This document shows, one piece after another, positions 25,816 to 34,126 of a DNA stretch of 45,104 bases. Made by a program: the position numbers and the translations under genes. The stretch lies in the NCBI RefSeq assembly GCF_000308495.1, contig NZ_BAFU01000036.1, positions 1-45,104 of the forward strand, written 5' to 3'. The notes beneath the pieces were generated by a model. That model did no database searches. It was not told the origin of the DNA and was given only the letters and a program-made list of their open reading frames with translations. The stretch comes from Nocardia brevicatena NBRC 12119. GTDB lineage: Bacteria > Actinomycetota > Actinomycetes > Mycobacteriales > Mycobacteriaceae. How positions within the stretch are numbered: position 1 is the first letter of the stretch; each line of letters starts with the position of its first letter.

Positions 25816-25875
25816 CCGGCCCACCCCGAACCCTGAACCGATTCCCACACCGAATCTCGATATCAGAGGGAAGAA

Positions 25876-27525
25876 ATGCTGAGTATCACCGCAAATACCG
25901 AACAGGTAGCGCAAGCCTACGGGCTGGATGCGCGCAAGAGCTTTCTCTTCTCCGCGATCCGCCTCGACTCCTACCCGCTCGTGGCACCGCTGATCGCCCG
26001 CACCGACAAAGAACAATATCTGCTCGTGCGCCAGCAGGAGCAAGGCAATGTCCTCTCGGCGGGGGTCCCTGAGGAACAGATCAAATTCTATGCGCCATGG
26101 GTGACGATCGACCCTCGAGTCATTGCCGATACTCCCGCCTCGGCGTCCCTCACCGGCCTGGTTCAGGAGCTCGCGGACGGATCGACCGTGTGCCTCGCGG
26201 CCGATGTCGTCTACAGCCATTACCTTGCGCTGTCCGGCTCGGTGGAACTGGTCGTCTCGGACCGGGCCGCCACGCCGGTCACCGTCTACGAGCTCGAACT
26301 CGAAGAGATCCTCGCGCGATTCGAGGCATGGCGAAAAACGGGGGTCGACACCGCGCGCCGGCTGATCAAGGACATCGAGCATCTCGCGGGTCTGGAAGCG
26401 GAGTTCACCGCAACCGAGGACAGCAGGTTCTCGGCTCTGCGGTCCTTGGTAGCCGAACGCTCCCTCGATGCACTGCTGCTCGCAGCGCCGCCCAACTTCA
26501 CCGAAGTCACCGGGTTCGCTCGGCCGGACGGAGCGTTCGCCCTGTGGCTCGCCGGTTCCGAGAAACTACTTGTTCTGACTCCCGAGGACGCAGCATCGGT
26601 CCCCGGTGTGCCGCTCGGTCGATTTCCGTCCGTGGGCGCTGCCGTGCGCGAACTCGCCCGTGGCCCGCGGACCGGAGTCGAGGACGAGTGGATCAGCGTC
26701 GGCCTGGCCCGCGAGCTGGAGCGCGAGCGCGCGGAACTGGTGCCGGTATCACGCGATCTCGGACATTGGCGGGATATCCGCGACCACGAGGATCTCGCGT
26801 TCCAGGTCGTTGCCGCACGGGCGAGCGTGTTCGCTATCGAGGAGGCGCTGGCCTGGGCGGAAGCGGAACTCGACACCGGCCACTCGTTCTCCGAACTCGA
26901 TATCAACGCGGTGTACCTCGATAAGATCGTCGAGTTCCGCACGGTGAACGAGATCCCGTTCGGAGTCGAGCCCTACTTCACCAATCTGCACTCGTCCAAC
27001 CGGATGCTCTTCCCGGGGCCGCCCGTCGACTATCCGATCAACGGAGAGACGACGTGTATCCAACTCGATGCCGGGGTCCGTATCGTCGTCGACGGGGTCA
27101 CCGTCGCCACCTCCGATATGGCACGGTCGCTGCCCCGCACTCCCGCAGCGAAAGAGGCCTACGCCCTCTTCTTCGACGTGGTGCGGGAAGGCATCATCGG
27201 TCAACTCGCGCCGGGTGTGGTGTGTGAGGAGGTACACGAGGCAACGCTGCGCTACCTGGCGCCCCATCTCGACCGGATGGTCGAGATCGGCATGCTGGGA
27301 ACGGACATCGACTTCAACACCGAATACCGCAAACGCAATGTCGGTCACCTCATGGGCAAGCAGGAGTCGTTCGCGAACGAGCTCCGGCCCGGCTACAAGC
27401 ACGTCCTCGACGTCGGCTCGTACGGCGCCGCCGAAATCCCATGGCGCTACAACAATGCGGCAATCGGCACCGAAGACCTGTGGTACATCGGACGCGGCCG
27501 AACCTACATCGTCAGCAAGCGATGA
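25876..27525 (+). CDS. M24 family hydrolase (Xaa-Pro peptidase/creatinase-like), long form
   Basis: 549 residues from ATG 25876 (ribosome site GAGGGAAG). The C-terminal ~230 residues form the pita-bread catalytic domain; visible metal ligands are Asp398 (QLDAGV), Asp414 (TSDMARS), His491 (NVGHLMGKQE) and Glu533 (GTEDLWY); the remaining Glu position seems to be Asp (LDVGSYG). Ahead of it lie two creatinase-N-like segments (residues ~10-150 and ~185-300), a three-part layout like aminopeptidase P. Family members cut Xaa-Pro bonds or hydrolyse creatine or ectoine. Last but one gene of the operon, so it probably opens the imported substrate. The exact reaction is unknown. Confidence 0.8.
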   Translation: MLSITANTEQVAQAYGLDARKSFLFSAIRLDSYPLVAPLIARTDKEQYLLVRQQEQGNVLSAGVPEEQIKFYAPWVTIDPRVIADTPASASLTGLVQELADGSTVCLAADVVYSHYLALSGSVELVVSDRAATPVTVYELELEEILARFEAWRKTGVDTARRLIKDIEHLAGLEAEFTATEDSRFSALRSLVAERSLDALLLAAPPNFTEVTGFARPDGAFALWLAGSEKLLVLTPEDAASVPGVPLGRFPSVGAAVRELARGPRTGVEDEWISVGLARELERERAELVPVSRDLGHWRDIRDHEDLAFQVVAARASVFAIEEALAWAEAELDTGHSFSELDINAVYLDKIVEFRTVNEIPFGVEPYFTNLHSSNRMLFPGPPVDYPINGETTCIQLDAGVRIVVDGVTVATSDMARSLPRTPAAKEAYALFFDVVREGIIGQLAPGVVCEEVHEATLRYLAPHLDRMVEIGMLGTDIDFNTEYRKRNVGHLMGKQESFANELRPGYKHVLDVGSYGAAEIPWRYNNAAIGTEDLWYIGRGRTYIVSKR

Positions 27526-27625
27526 AAATGCCGGCGAAACCTCTTCTGGTGCCGCTTGTTCCGGGTGACCGCAGTCGTATGGCTCACACCCGGGTCGCGC
27601 ACTCGGCTATCGAAACGGAATGACC

Positions 27626-28120
27626 ATGACCAATGTACAAGAACGCCTCGGGGAACTGGCCATCGAACTACCCGTACTCGGAGCACCCCGGTACGCCTAT
27701 GAGGCAAGTGCGCGATGGGACGATACGCTCTGGGTTTCCGGCCAGATCTCCCGGACGGCATCGGGTGAGATCCTGCGGGGCCGTCTCGGGGATACCACCG
27801 CCGTCGCGGAAGGCATCATTGCCGCCGAGACCTGTGCGCTCAACCTCCTGGCGCGGATCAACGAGGCAGTAGGCCTGGAAAACGTAGAGCAGGTGCTGAA
27901 GGTCAATATCTGGATCGCGAGCTCCCCGGACTTCGTGGACCAGCCCACGGTGGCAGACGGAGCATCTCTTCTGTTGCGTGCGGTTCTGGGCGACGCGGGT
28001 GGGCACGCGCGTACGGCGCTGCCCGCCCACGTGCTACCACAGGGCGCGCTCGTGGAACTCGACGCCACGATAGCCATCCGCGGCGACGGTGTGCGTCGAA
28101 ACAATCGAGGTCTTCGGTAG
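27626..28120 (+). CDS. RidA/YjgF family protein
   Basis: 164 residues from ATG 27626 (ATG 27620 is an alternative; ACGGA just before it fits the later start better). The fold motifs are DTLWVSGQISRTASGEI, AAETCALNLLARINEAVGL and the active-site region GGHARTALPAHVLPQGALVE with the conserved Arg. RidA proteins hydrolyse reactive enamines or imines, or act as related deaminases in catabolic operons. Presence here suggests the pathway makes a nitrogen-containing enamine. Last gene of the operon, 100 bases after the M24 gene. Confidence 0.85.
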   Translation: MTNVQERLGELAIELPVLGAPRYAYEASARWDDTLWVSGQISRTASGEILRGRLGDTTAVAEGIIAAETCALNLLARINEAVGLENVEQVLKVNIWIASSPDFVDQPTVADGASLLLRAVLGDAGGHARTALPAHVLPQGALVELDATIAIRGDGVRRNNRGLR

Positions 28121-28166
28121 CCGGCTGCGCCACCAAGGCCCAACTGTACGAAACGACCGAGGCCGC

Positions 28167-28180
28167 AACGCCACGGCGTT
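28167..28180 (+). terminator. Weak hairpin after the catabolic operon
   Basis: AACGC and GCGTT pair around a CACG loop, 46 bases after the RidA stop. Short stem and no T run, so only a possible terminator. Confidence 0.3.
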
Positions 28181-28718
28181 CCCGCTGAATGGTCCTTCTG
28201 CTGCTCTGTTTTCAGAATCCCCGCCGAATCACTACCGGTAGGAGTTTTCATGCCTATCTCGCGAACCGGAGACGGTGTCTATGCCATCGCACCGACTTCC
28301 TGCGTCCCCGGTGGTTCGATCGGCTACACCTCGATCGACCGAATGGTCGACTTCGATACGTGGGCCGGTATCAGCGGATCGACCGTAAGAAAGTACGTTT
28401 TTCGGCGGCGTGGCGTTCTCGAACACGAAGCCCAGCGGGCACGGGCCGGGCAGCTCTCCGCGTCGGCTCGGATGTAAATCGACTACCACGTGGAGCGCCT
28501 TGTGCGACACGGCACCCGCGCATCGCTCGGTCGATATCCGCGGTGAGACCTTCGGAATTCGAATCGGTCGAGCACGGTCGAACCCCTGCGGCGGGGCTCG
28601 GGAAGCTTGCGGTGGTGGCGTTACTGCGCCCGGAAAAAGATCAGATCGCCGGTGTCATCCACCGTATATCCCCTCGGTATGGGGTCCAGCAGTATCGGAA
28701 AACAACAAGGAATCGACA
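28181..28718 (+). other. Intergenic stretch with one small ORF (28250-28477)
   Basis: The stretch before the porins contains a 75-codon ORF starting at ATG 28250 after TAGGAG (28238-28243). It reads MPISRTGDGVYAIAPTSCVP and DRMVDFDTWAGISGSTVRKY. No family is recognised and its second half is Arg-rich. The remaining ~240 bases show no conserved coding; they probably carry the porin promoter and 5' leader. Confidence 0.35.
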
Positions 28719-29384
28719 ATGACGAGAGTATTTACCATTCGTCTGGTGAGCGTTGCGGCGCCTTTTGCGGTCGTGGCGGTGGCCATGGGCTTGTTGTCCG
28801 CTGGTGCCGCCGCCGCGGACACTTTTGTTTCGTTGCCCGACGGCGAGAAGGCGAGTCCGGGTGTCGTGATCAAGCGTGTCGGTGAGCATGCTGTGGTTTC
28901 GCCGTCGATGGCGGCCAATGGGGCGGGTCGTGTGGTGTGGGTGTCGGGTACCGCGATTGCGGAGGTGACCGCGACTCCGGAGGGCGAGAAGGGGCCGAAC
29001 AACGGTCCGACCGGCGCCGATGGAACGAACAATTCGTCGACGCACGGAATGTCGCAGCTGAACACCGGCTACATCGTCGGCTGCCAGGTGAGTATCGGCG
29101 ATGATGCGATCGGTCTGGGCCTGTCGGCCGGTGTCGACCTCTCGGCCGGCGGCCTCGGCGGTTCGGTGGGCCTGGACCTGGGTCCGGGCGAGGTCGAGTT
29201 CGTCCAGATCGAGTTCAAAGACATCCCGAAGGCGGGTACCTACTCGGTCGAGTATCAGGACGCCGAGATCGAGATCCAGGGCTGTGCGGGGTATGCGCAG
29301 GCGCGGGCCTACACGGTGGTGGAGATCATCGGTGACCATTACTCCAAGACGACTTTGTACGGCCAGCCGTTCAGTATCGGCTGA
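28719..29384 (+). CDS. MspA-family porin, first copy
   Basis: 221 residues from ATG 28719, with AAGGA at 28706-28710. A Sec signal peptide covers about residues 1-33 and ends at AGAAAA before DTFVSLPDGEK. The mature part shows the MspA pattern: VSPSMAANGAGRVVWVSGTA, NTGYIVGCQVSIGDD, a Gly-rich strand pair and the ending CAGYAQARAYTVVEIIG with LYGQPFSIG. MspA proteins form octameric channels in the mycolate outer membrane, letting small hydrophilic molecules in. Followed 74 bases later by a second copy, likely co-transcribed. Confidence 0.9.
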   Translation: MTRVFTIRLVSVAAPFAVVAVAMGLLSAGAAAADTFVSLPDGEKASPGVVIKRVGEHAVVSPSMAANGAGRVVWVSGTAIAEVTATPEGEKGPNNGPTGADGTNNSSTHGMSQLNTGYIVGCQVSIGDDAIGLGLSAGVDLSAGGLGGSVGLDLGPGEVEFVQIEFKDIPKAGTYSVEYQDAEIEIQGCAGYAQARAYTVVEIIGDHYSKTTLYGQPFSIG

Positions 29385-29458
29385 GAGCCGGTATCGGTCG
29401 AATTCACTTCTCACACGTTTTCGTTGTAGCGATTCCAACCCCGAAGGGGCATATAAAC

Positions 29459-30127
29459 ATGTTCAACCATAAGTATTTCGCGCGCGTGGCCGGTGTCGGT
29501 GCTGCCGCCACCGTCACGGTGGGTTTGTTGGCCACTGGTGCCGCCGATGCCGACGTCTTTGTTCCGTTGCCCGGTGGTGAGATTGTCAAGACTTTGTCCG
29601 ACGGCACGGTGGTGACCGTGCGGATGGTGGGGGAGTCCGCGTTGATCAGTCCGTCCATGGGGGCGACGCCGGTGCACCGCAACGCCTGGGTGTCCGGTAG
29701 CGCCCAGATCGAGGTGGCCGGTGACGGTGTCGAGGGCGGCAAGATCTATCCGGGGTATGTGGTGGGTTGTCAGGTCAATATCGACGGTGGTGGGGTGGAG
29801 GGCGGCGTCGATGGTGCGGTCAAGTGGGAAAGCGGTGAGGGGACGGTCGGTGCCGGGGGCGGTGGTGAGTTGTCGTTGGGTCCTGGCCAGGCCAGGTCTT
29901 TTTATGTTCTCGATATCGAGAAGCCGGACGACTACGGCGACGAGAATCACTTGACCAACAACTCGTTCCGTGGTGCCGGTGGTAGCGTGACCTGGTCCGA
30001 CGAGACCATCGGCCTGTCCGGGTGCGCAGGTTATGCGCAGGCGCGTTCGTTCGTGCGGGTCAAGGTCGAGACCGACGCCGTGATGTCCGTGGTGACCCTG
30101 TGGGGCCAACCCTTCGGCCTGGGCTGA
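29459..30127 (+). CDS. MspA-family porin, second copy
   Basis: 222 residues from ATG 29459. Signal peptide residues 1-31 end ATGAADA before DVFVPLPGGEI. The mature domain has LISPSMGATPVHRNAWVSGS, YPGYVVGCQVNID, SLGPGQARSFYVLDI and the ending CAGYAQARSFVRVKV with LWGQPFGLG. It is clearly a paralogue of the upstream porin but differs in the loop between the Gly-rich strands, so the pair is an old duplication that may form distinct or mixed channels. A plausible ribosome site is GAAGGGG (29441-29447). Confidence 0.9.
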   Translation: MFNHKYFARVAGVGAAATVTVGLLATGAADADVFVPLPGGEIVKTLSDGTVVTVRMVGESALISPSMGATPVHRNAWVSGSAQIEVAGDGVEGGKIYPGYVVGCQVNIDGGGVEGGVDGAVKWESGEGTVGAGGGGELSLGPGQARSFYVLDIEKPDDYGDENHLTNNSFRGAGGSVTWSDETIGLSGCAGYAQARSFVRVKVETDAVMSVVTLWGQPFGLG

Positions 30128-30163
30128 CCAATGCAGCCGGGCGATACCGTTCCGGCGCGGGCA

Positions 30164-30199
30164 TTTTCTCCACGAACGCTCGTTTTCTCCACGAACGCT
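30164..30199. repeat. Tandem 17-nt direct repeat (two copies)
   Basis: TTTTCTCCACGAACGCT occurs at 30164-30180 and again at 30183-30199, period 19. It lies just after the second porin stop, at the point where homology of the truncated MFS gene ends. Suggests slippage or a rearrangement junction. Confidence 0.75.
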
Positions 30200-30689
30200 A
30201 CGGTGGCGACCAGAGCGATGAGCATCAGAACGGCCACACCGAAGAACGAGCCGCGCCGGCTGACGTTGCCGAGCAACCCGCCGAGCAGGGGACCGGAGGG
30301 ATGCCGACGCCGAGCGCGGTCTCGTAGAGGGCGATCGCACCTTCGAATCCGCCGCGCGCGGCGCCGACGATCACCGCCGGCGAGGTTGCGGTGAACAGCG
30401 CGTTGTCCAGGCCCCAGCCCGCGCGGAAGCCGACGATTCCCGCGATGGAGTCGCCGGCGGTCGCGGCGAGTACCACGATCAGGATCAGTCCGGCGATCAG
30501 GGTGCGTTTGGCGCCGAGCAGGCTCGACACCCGGCCGGTGATCGGCGTGGCCACCGCGGTCACCACCAGATAGCTGGTGAACAGCAGTGCGACCTGCGAC
30601 GGAGTCGCGTCGAGCTGCGACGACAGCGACGGAAGGATCGGGTCCACCAGGCGGATGCGCACGAACGAGAGGACGCAGGCGAAGGCCAC
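30186..30689 (-). pseudogene. MFS transporter, truncated and frameshifted
   Basis: From GTG 30689 the frame reads FVRIRLVDPILPSLSSQLDA, LFTSYLVVTAVATPITGRV, LGAKRTLIAGLILIVVL and ALFTATSPAVIVGAARGG: helices 1-4 of a drug-type major facilitator with a motif-A-like loop. Near 30300 the frame shifts and PLLGGLLGNVSRRGSFFGVA and one more helix follow in another frame, then homology stops at the tandem repeat. About six of twelve helices are missing. It was presumably controlled by the divergent MarR gene. Confidence 0.75.
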
Positions 30690-30770
30690 GGCCCAAAAGG
30701 CCTTGGGCTGCCGGAAGGCGGGCGAGGGGGAGAAGACCTGGCTACATAGTTAATCTATATATATTCTTCT

Positions 30771-31289
30771 ATGCAATTCGAAGGGTCGAATAGACTCGGC
30801 AGGGTGGACGGTGACAGCTCGACTTCGGTGGCAACGGCACTCCCCACGGAACGGGAACCGGTGAGCGACGATGCCGACGCGCACGAACTCGCCGAGGTAT
30901 TGTACTCGCTGCTCGTGCTGCTGCTGCGCAAGCAACCGCGGGAGATGAGCATGACCGCGACGGCGACGATGTCCACGCTGCGACGCGAGGGTCCGCGGCG
31001 CATCACCGCCCTCGCCGAACTGCAGGGCGTGACGCAGCCATCGATGACGAATCTGGTGAGCATGCTGGAAAGGGACGGCATGGTCAGCCGCAAGCAGGAC
31101 CCCGCCGACGGCCGGGCGACGCTGATCGAACTCACCGACAAGGGGCGGGATTTCATGAGCGAACGCCAGCGACGGATGACCACGTCGATCACCGAACACC
31201 TCGCCGGCCTGTCCGCGGAGGAGCTGCGAAATCTCCTCGCCGCAGTGCCGGCATTGAAGACGTTGGGCGCCGTCGTCGCGAGCACATGA
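30771..31289 (+). CDS. MarR-family transcriptional regulator
   Basis: Up to 172 residues from ATG 30771; a GTG at 30861 would remove a weakly conserved leader and cannot be excluded. The winged helix reads ITALAELQGVTQPSMTNLVS, MLERDGMVSRKQDPADGRAT and IELTDKGRDFM, all typical of MarR. It is divergent from the MFS gene, a common MarR-pump arrangement, but the pump is broken, so the regulator may have lost its local target. The ~30 bases between (30745-30770) are unusually AT-rich with TATATATA and should hold promoter and operator. Confidence 0.87.
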   Translation: MQFEGSNRLGRVDGDSSTSVATALPTEREPVSDDADAHELAEVLYSLLVLLLRKQPREMSMTATATMSTLRREGPRRITALAELQGVTQPSMTNLVSMLERDGMVSRKQDPADGRATLIELTDKGRDFMSERQRRMTTSITEHLAGLSAEELRNLLAAVPALKTLGAVVAST

Positions 31290-31394
31290 CCACTCCAGGA
31301 CGGTGGTGCCGAATTACGAACATGCGCCGACCCGGGCCGACCCTGCCGGCCGCACGGCAGTGCGCGGCCCGCCTTCCCGCCGGTGCCGGATCGG

Positions 31395-31610
31395 TTGTGG
31401 TCGCCGAAGGGCAGGGTGAAGTCCATGGCGGCGGTGTCGAGGCCGATGGCCGCCGATTTGCCGCCGAGTATGCGGGAGATCTCGACGACGCGTTCGCCGG
31501 CCAGGGACATGATGCGCCGCCCGGCCACGGTGCTACCGGTGAAGGGGATGGGTTGGTCACCAGAGTTGGAGCCCCCACGGTCGGCGCACAGGATGCCGAT
31601 CACGTCCTCG
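31395..31610 (-). pseudogene. Aldehyde dehydrogenase internal scrap
   Basis: Reads EDVIGILCADRGG, then IPFTGSTVAGRRIMSLAGER and VVEISRILGGKSAAIGLDTA. This is the NAD-binding to catalytic-Glu part of the ALDH fold (FTGST, LGGKSA) with the usual E before LGGK degraded to I. Only ~70 of ~480 residues remain; both ends are missing. The rest of the gap up to 31786 shows nothing recognised. Confidence 0.65.
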
Positions 31611-31786
31611 GGGGATGCGGTCCCCGGTGACGAGTTCGGCGACGATGTCGGCGCCTCATCCATGCCGCCACCTCGTCGTGGGAATCACCGGCGGGGGCGT
31701 AGTTGCCCCGTGATGGCCGAGATCGGTCGCTGGAATGAGCGCCCTGACGGCGTCGACGAGGAAACCGAACCCTATTCGCTGATGCC

Positions 31787-33841
31787 GTGCAGATCTATGC
31801 TCCAAAGGTGGCCGTGGTCGGCGTCGTCAAGCGACTGCTGGTAGGGCCCGCGTTGCGCACCGAACGCGAGCGTGGGCAGCTGCTGCCCAAGTGGCTCGCC
31901 TTGCCGGTGTTCTGCTCGGACCCGATCTCCTCGGTCGCCTACGCAACAGAGCAGATCTTGCTGATCGTAGGTCTCGGCGGTGCCGCCTATCTCGAGCTGG
32001 CCGCCCCGGTGGCTGCGGCTGTCGCGGTATTGCTGATCGTGGTCGTGCTCTCATACCGGCAGACGTGCCATGCCTATCCCGGTGGTGGCGGAGCGTTCGT
32101 GGTCAGCAAGGACAATCTCGGGGAAAGGCCTGCGCTGATCGCAGCTGCTGCCTTGCTGGTGGATTATGTGATGACCGTGACGGTGTCCGTGGTGGCGGGG
32201 GTTCTCGCCATCACCTCACGCTTTCCGGATCTGCAGCCGTACGCCGTTGAGCTCGCTGCCGGCGGTGTGATCATCCTGGCCGTGGGCAACCTCCGTGGGT
32301 TGAAGGAAAGCGGTAAGGCGTTCGCGGGGCCCACCTACATGTTCATCGCCTTGGTCTTCCTCCTGCTCGCCACCGCCGCCTGCCGGGATGTTTTCGGCGG
32401 TGGAATCCCACTCGCATCGGGAGCGAGCGAGCAGTTGATCGCGCGCGAACCGACCGGGGGCTATCTGACCGTGCTGTTGGCGCTGCGGGCATTCGCCTCG
32501 GGTTGCACCGCCTTGACCGGCGTCGAAGCGATCAGCAACGGCATTCCTTCTTTCCGCCCACCCAAGTCCCGCAACGCAGCCACCACCTTGACCATCATGG
32601 GTGTGCTGGCGATCGCCATGTTCACCGGTCTCACCGTATTGGCATTGAAAATGCAGGCCCGGGCCTATCCCGACGGCTTCCCCTCGGTGATCAGCCAGCT
32701 CGGCGCCGGAATCTGGGGGTCGAGCTCGGTTGCCTTCCTGCTCTTCCAACTGTCGACCGCGGCGATTCTGATCCTGGCAGCCAACACCGCGTTCAACGGA
32801 TTTCCTGTGCTGGCCTCGATCCTCGCCCGGAACCGATACCTGCCCAGGCAGCTGTATCATCGCGGTGACCGGCTGGTCTTCTCCAACGGTGTGCTGCTGC
32901 TCGCGGGCTTCTCGGTCGTCTTGATCGTCGGTTTCGACGCCAATATCGACAAGTTGATCCAGCTCTACATCGTCGGGGTGTTCACCGCGTTCACTCTGAG
33001 CCAAGCCGGTATGGTCCGCCGGTGGCAACGGATCCTCACGCAGACCCCCGAGCCGGAAACTCGCCGGCGGGTGCGCCGGTCGCAACTGATCAACTTTATC
33101 GGAGCTGCGATCACCGGAGTTGTCCTGATCATCGTCATTCGCTATAAATTCGCCGGCGGTGCCTACCTTGCGATCATCGCGATGGTGGTGCTGTACGCAG
33201 TGATGAAAGCGATCAACGTCCACTATCGCCGGGTCGGTGAGACGATGTCGGTGCCGGACGACGCCGAACTGATCCAGCCCAGCCGCAACCATGCCATCGT
33301 GCTGGTCTCCCAGGTCAACCAGCCCACCGTGTTCGCCCTCGGCTACGCGAAGGTCACCCATCCCGACCAGCTCACCGCGCTGTCCGTCGCCATCGACGAA
33401 CCCGAAGCCCATCGACTTCGGGACGAATGGGAGGGCCACCACTTCGACATCCCGCTGACGATCGTCGAGTCTCCCTACCGGGAGATCACCCGACCGATCC
33501 TGGGCTATATTCGTCGGCTGCACCGCCGGTATCCCCGCGACGCCGTGACCATCGTGATTCCCGAACATGTTGTCGGCCACTGGTGGGAGCAATTGCTGCA
33601 CAACCAAAGCGCGCTCCGACTGAAGACCCGGCTGCATTTCGAACCCGGGGTCGTGGTCGCCAGCGTGCCCTACCAACTGCGCCCGTTCCTCGGCCCGGGT
33701 CCTCCGCCCGGCACCGAACCCGGACAGCACCGCGGCCACGATCGGAGGCCCGGGTACATGGACCGGGCGCAGTACGAGACGGAAGATCGGGGAAGGTCCA
33801 CGGGTGGCGCAGCGCATCGAGGACCACGCCATGATCGGTGA
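31787..33841 (+). CDS. APC-superfamily transporter, KimA-like (probable K+ uptake)
   Basis: Up to 684 residues from GTG 31787 (later GTG codons near 31808 are possible). About twelve hydrophobic helices fill residues ~35-470, starting LPVFCSDPISSVAYATEQIL and YPGGGGAFVVSKDNLGERPA. A soluble domain of ~200 residues follows (HAIVLVSQVNQPTVFALGYA, DAVTIVIPEHVVGHWWEQLL), as in KimA/YdaO, a potassium importer with a cytosolic UspA-like domain, and in mycobacterial Rv2690c near trk genes. K+ as substrate is inferred; amino acids are the alternative. The last ~45 residues are Arg/Gly-rich and variable. Confidence 0.8.
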   Translation: MQIYAPKVAVVGVVKRLLVGPALRTERERGQLLPKWLALPVFCSDPISSVAYATEQILLIVGLGGAAYLELAAPVAAAVAVLLIVVVLSYRQTCHAYPGGGGAFVVSKDNLGERPALIAAAALLVDYVMTVTVSVVAGVLAITSRFPDLQPYAVELAAGGVIILAVGNLRGLKESGKAFAGPTYMFIALVFLLLATAACRDVFGGGIPLASGASEQLIAREPTGGYLTVLLALRAFASGCTALTGVEAISNGIPSFRPPKSRNAATTLTIMGVLAIAMFTGLTVLALKMQARAYPDGFPSVISQLGAGIWGSSSVAFLLFQLSTAAILILAANTAFNGFPVLASILARNRYLPRQLYHRGDRLVFSNGVLLLAGFSVVLIVGFDANIDKLIQLYIVGVFTAFTLSQAGMVRRWQRILTQTPEPETRRRVRRSQLINFIGAAITGVVLIIVIRYKFAGGAYLAIIAMVVLYAVMKAINVHYRRVGETMSVPDDAELIQPSRNHAIVLVSQVNQPTVFALGYAKVTHPDQLTALSVAIDEPEAHRLRDEWEGHHFDIPLTIVESPYREITRPILGYIRRLHRRYPRDAVTIVIPEHVVGHWWEQLLHNQSALRLKTRLHFEPGVVVASVPYQLRPFLGPGPPPGTEPGQHRGHDRRPGYMDRAQYETEDRGRSTGGAAHRGPRHDR

Positions 33842-34126
33842 GCTGCGCACCGCCGCGCCGGTGGACCGGGACGGCTCGGGCCTCATCCCCGCCGGCAGCT
33901 CGGCAACATTCCTCGGCCATCCGGTCACGTGGCGCTGGTCAACACTGTCCGTCACCTCGCCGATACCCATCCCCCCGCATCACGGTGACAGTCGTGTTGC
34001 CGGCGCTGTGCGACCACCTCGGTCAACTCATACGGTGACCGTCGAGTTCGATTCGTGCGCACATGAAGACCACGGTGTTGCACACCGATCAACCGGCCCG
34101 CCGGCAATGACTCATGAGGTGCGGTG

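Noticed and set aside
30164-30199. CRISPR-like repeat
   Set aside because: Only two copies with a two-base gap and no spacers or cas genes.
32216-33970. Long minus-strand open frame (584 codons)
   Set aside because: Antisense shadow of the KimA-like gene; low-complexity Asp/Gln/Arg composition and no family signature.
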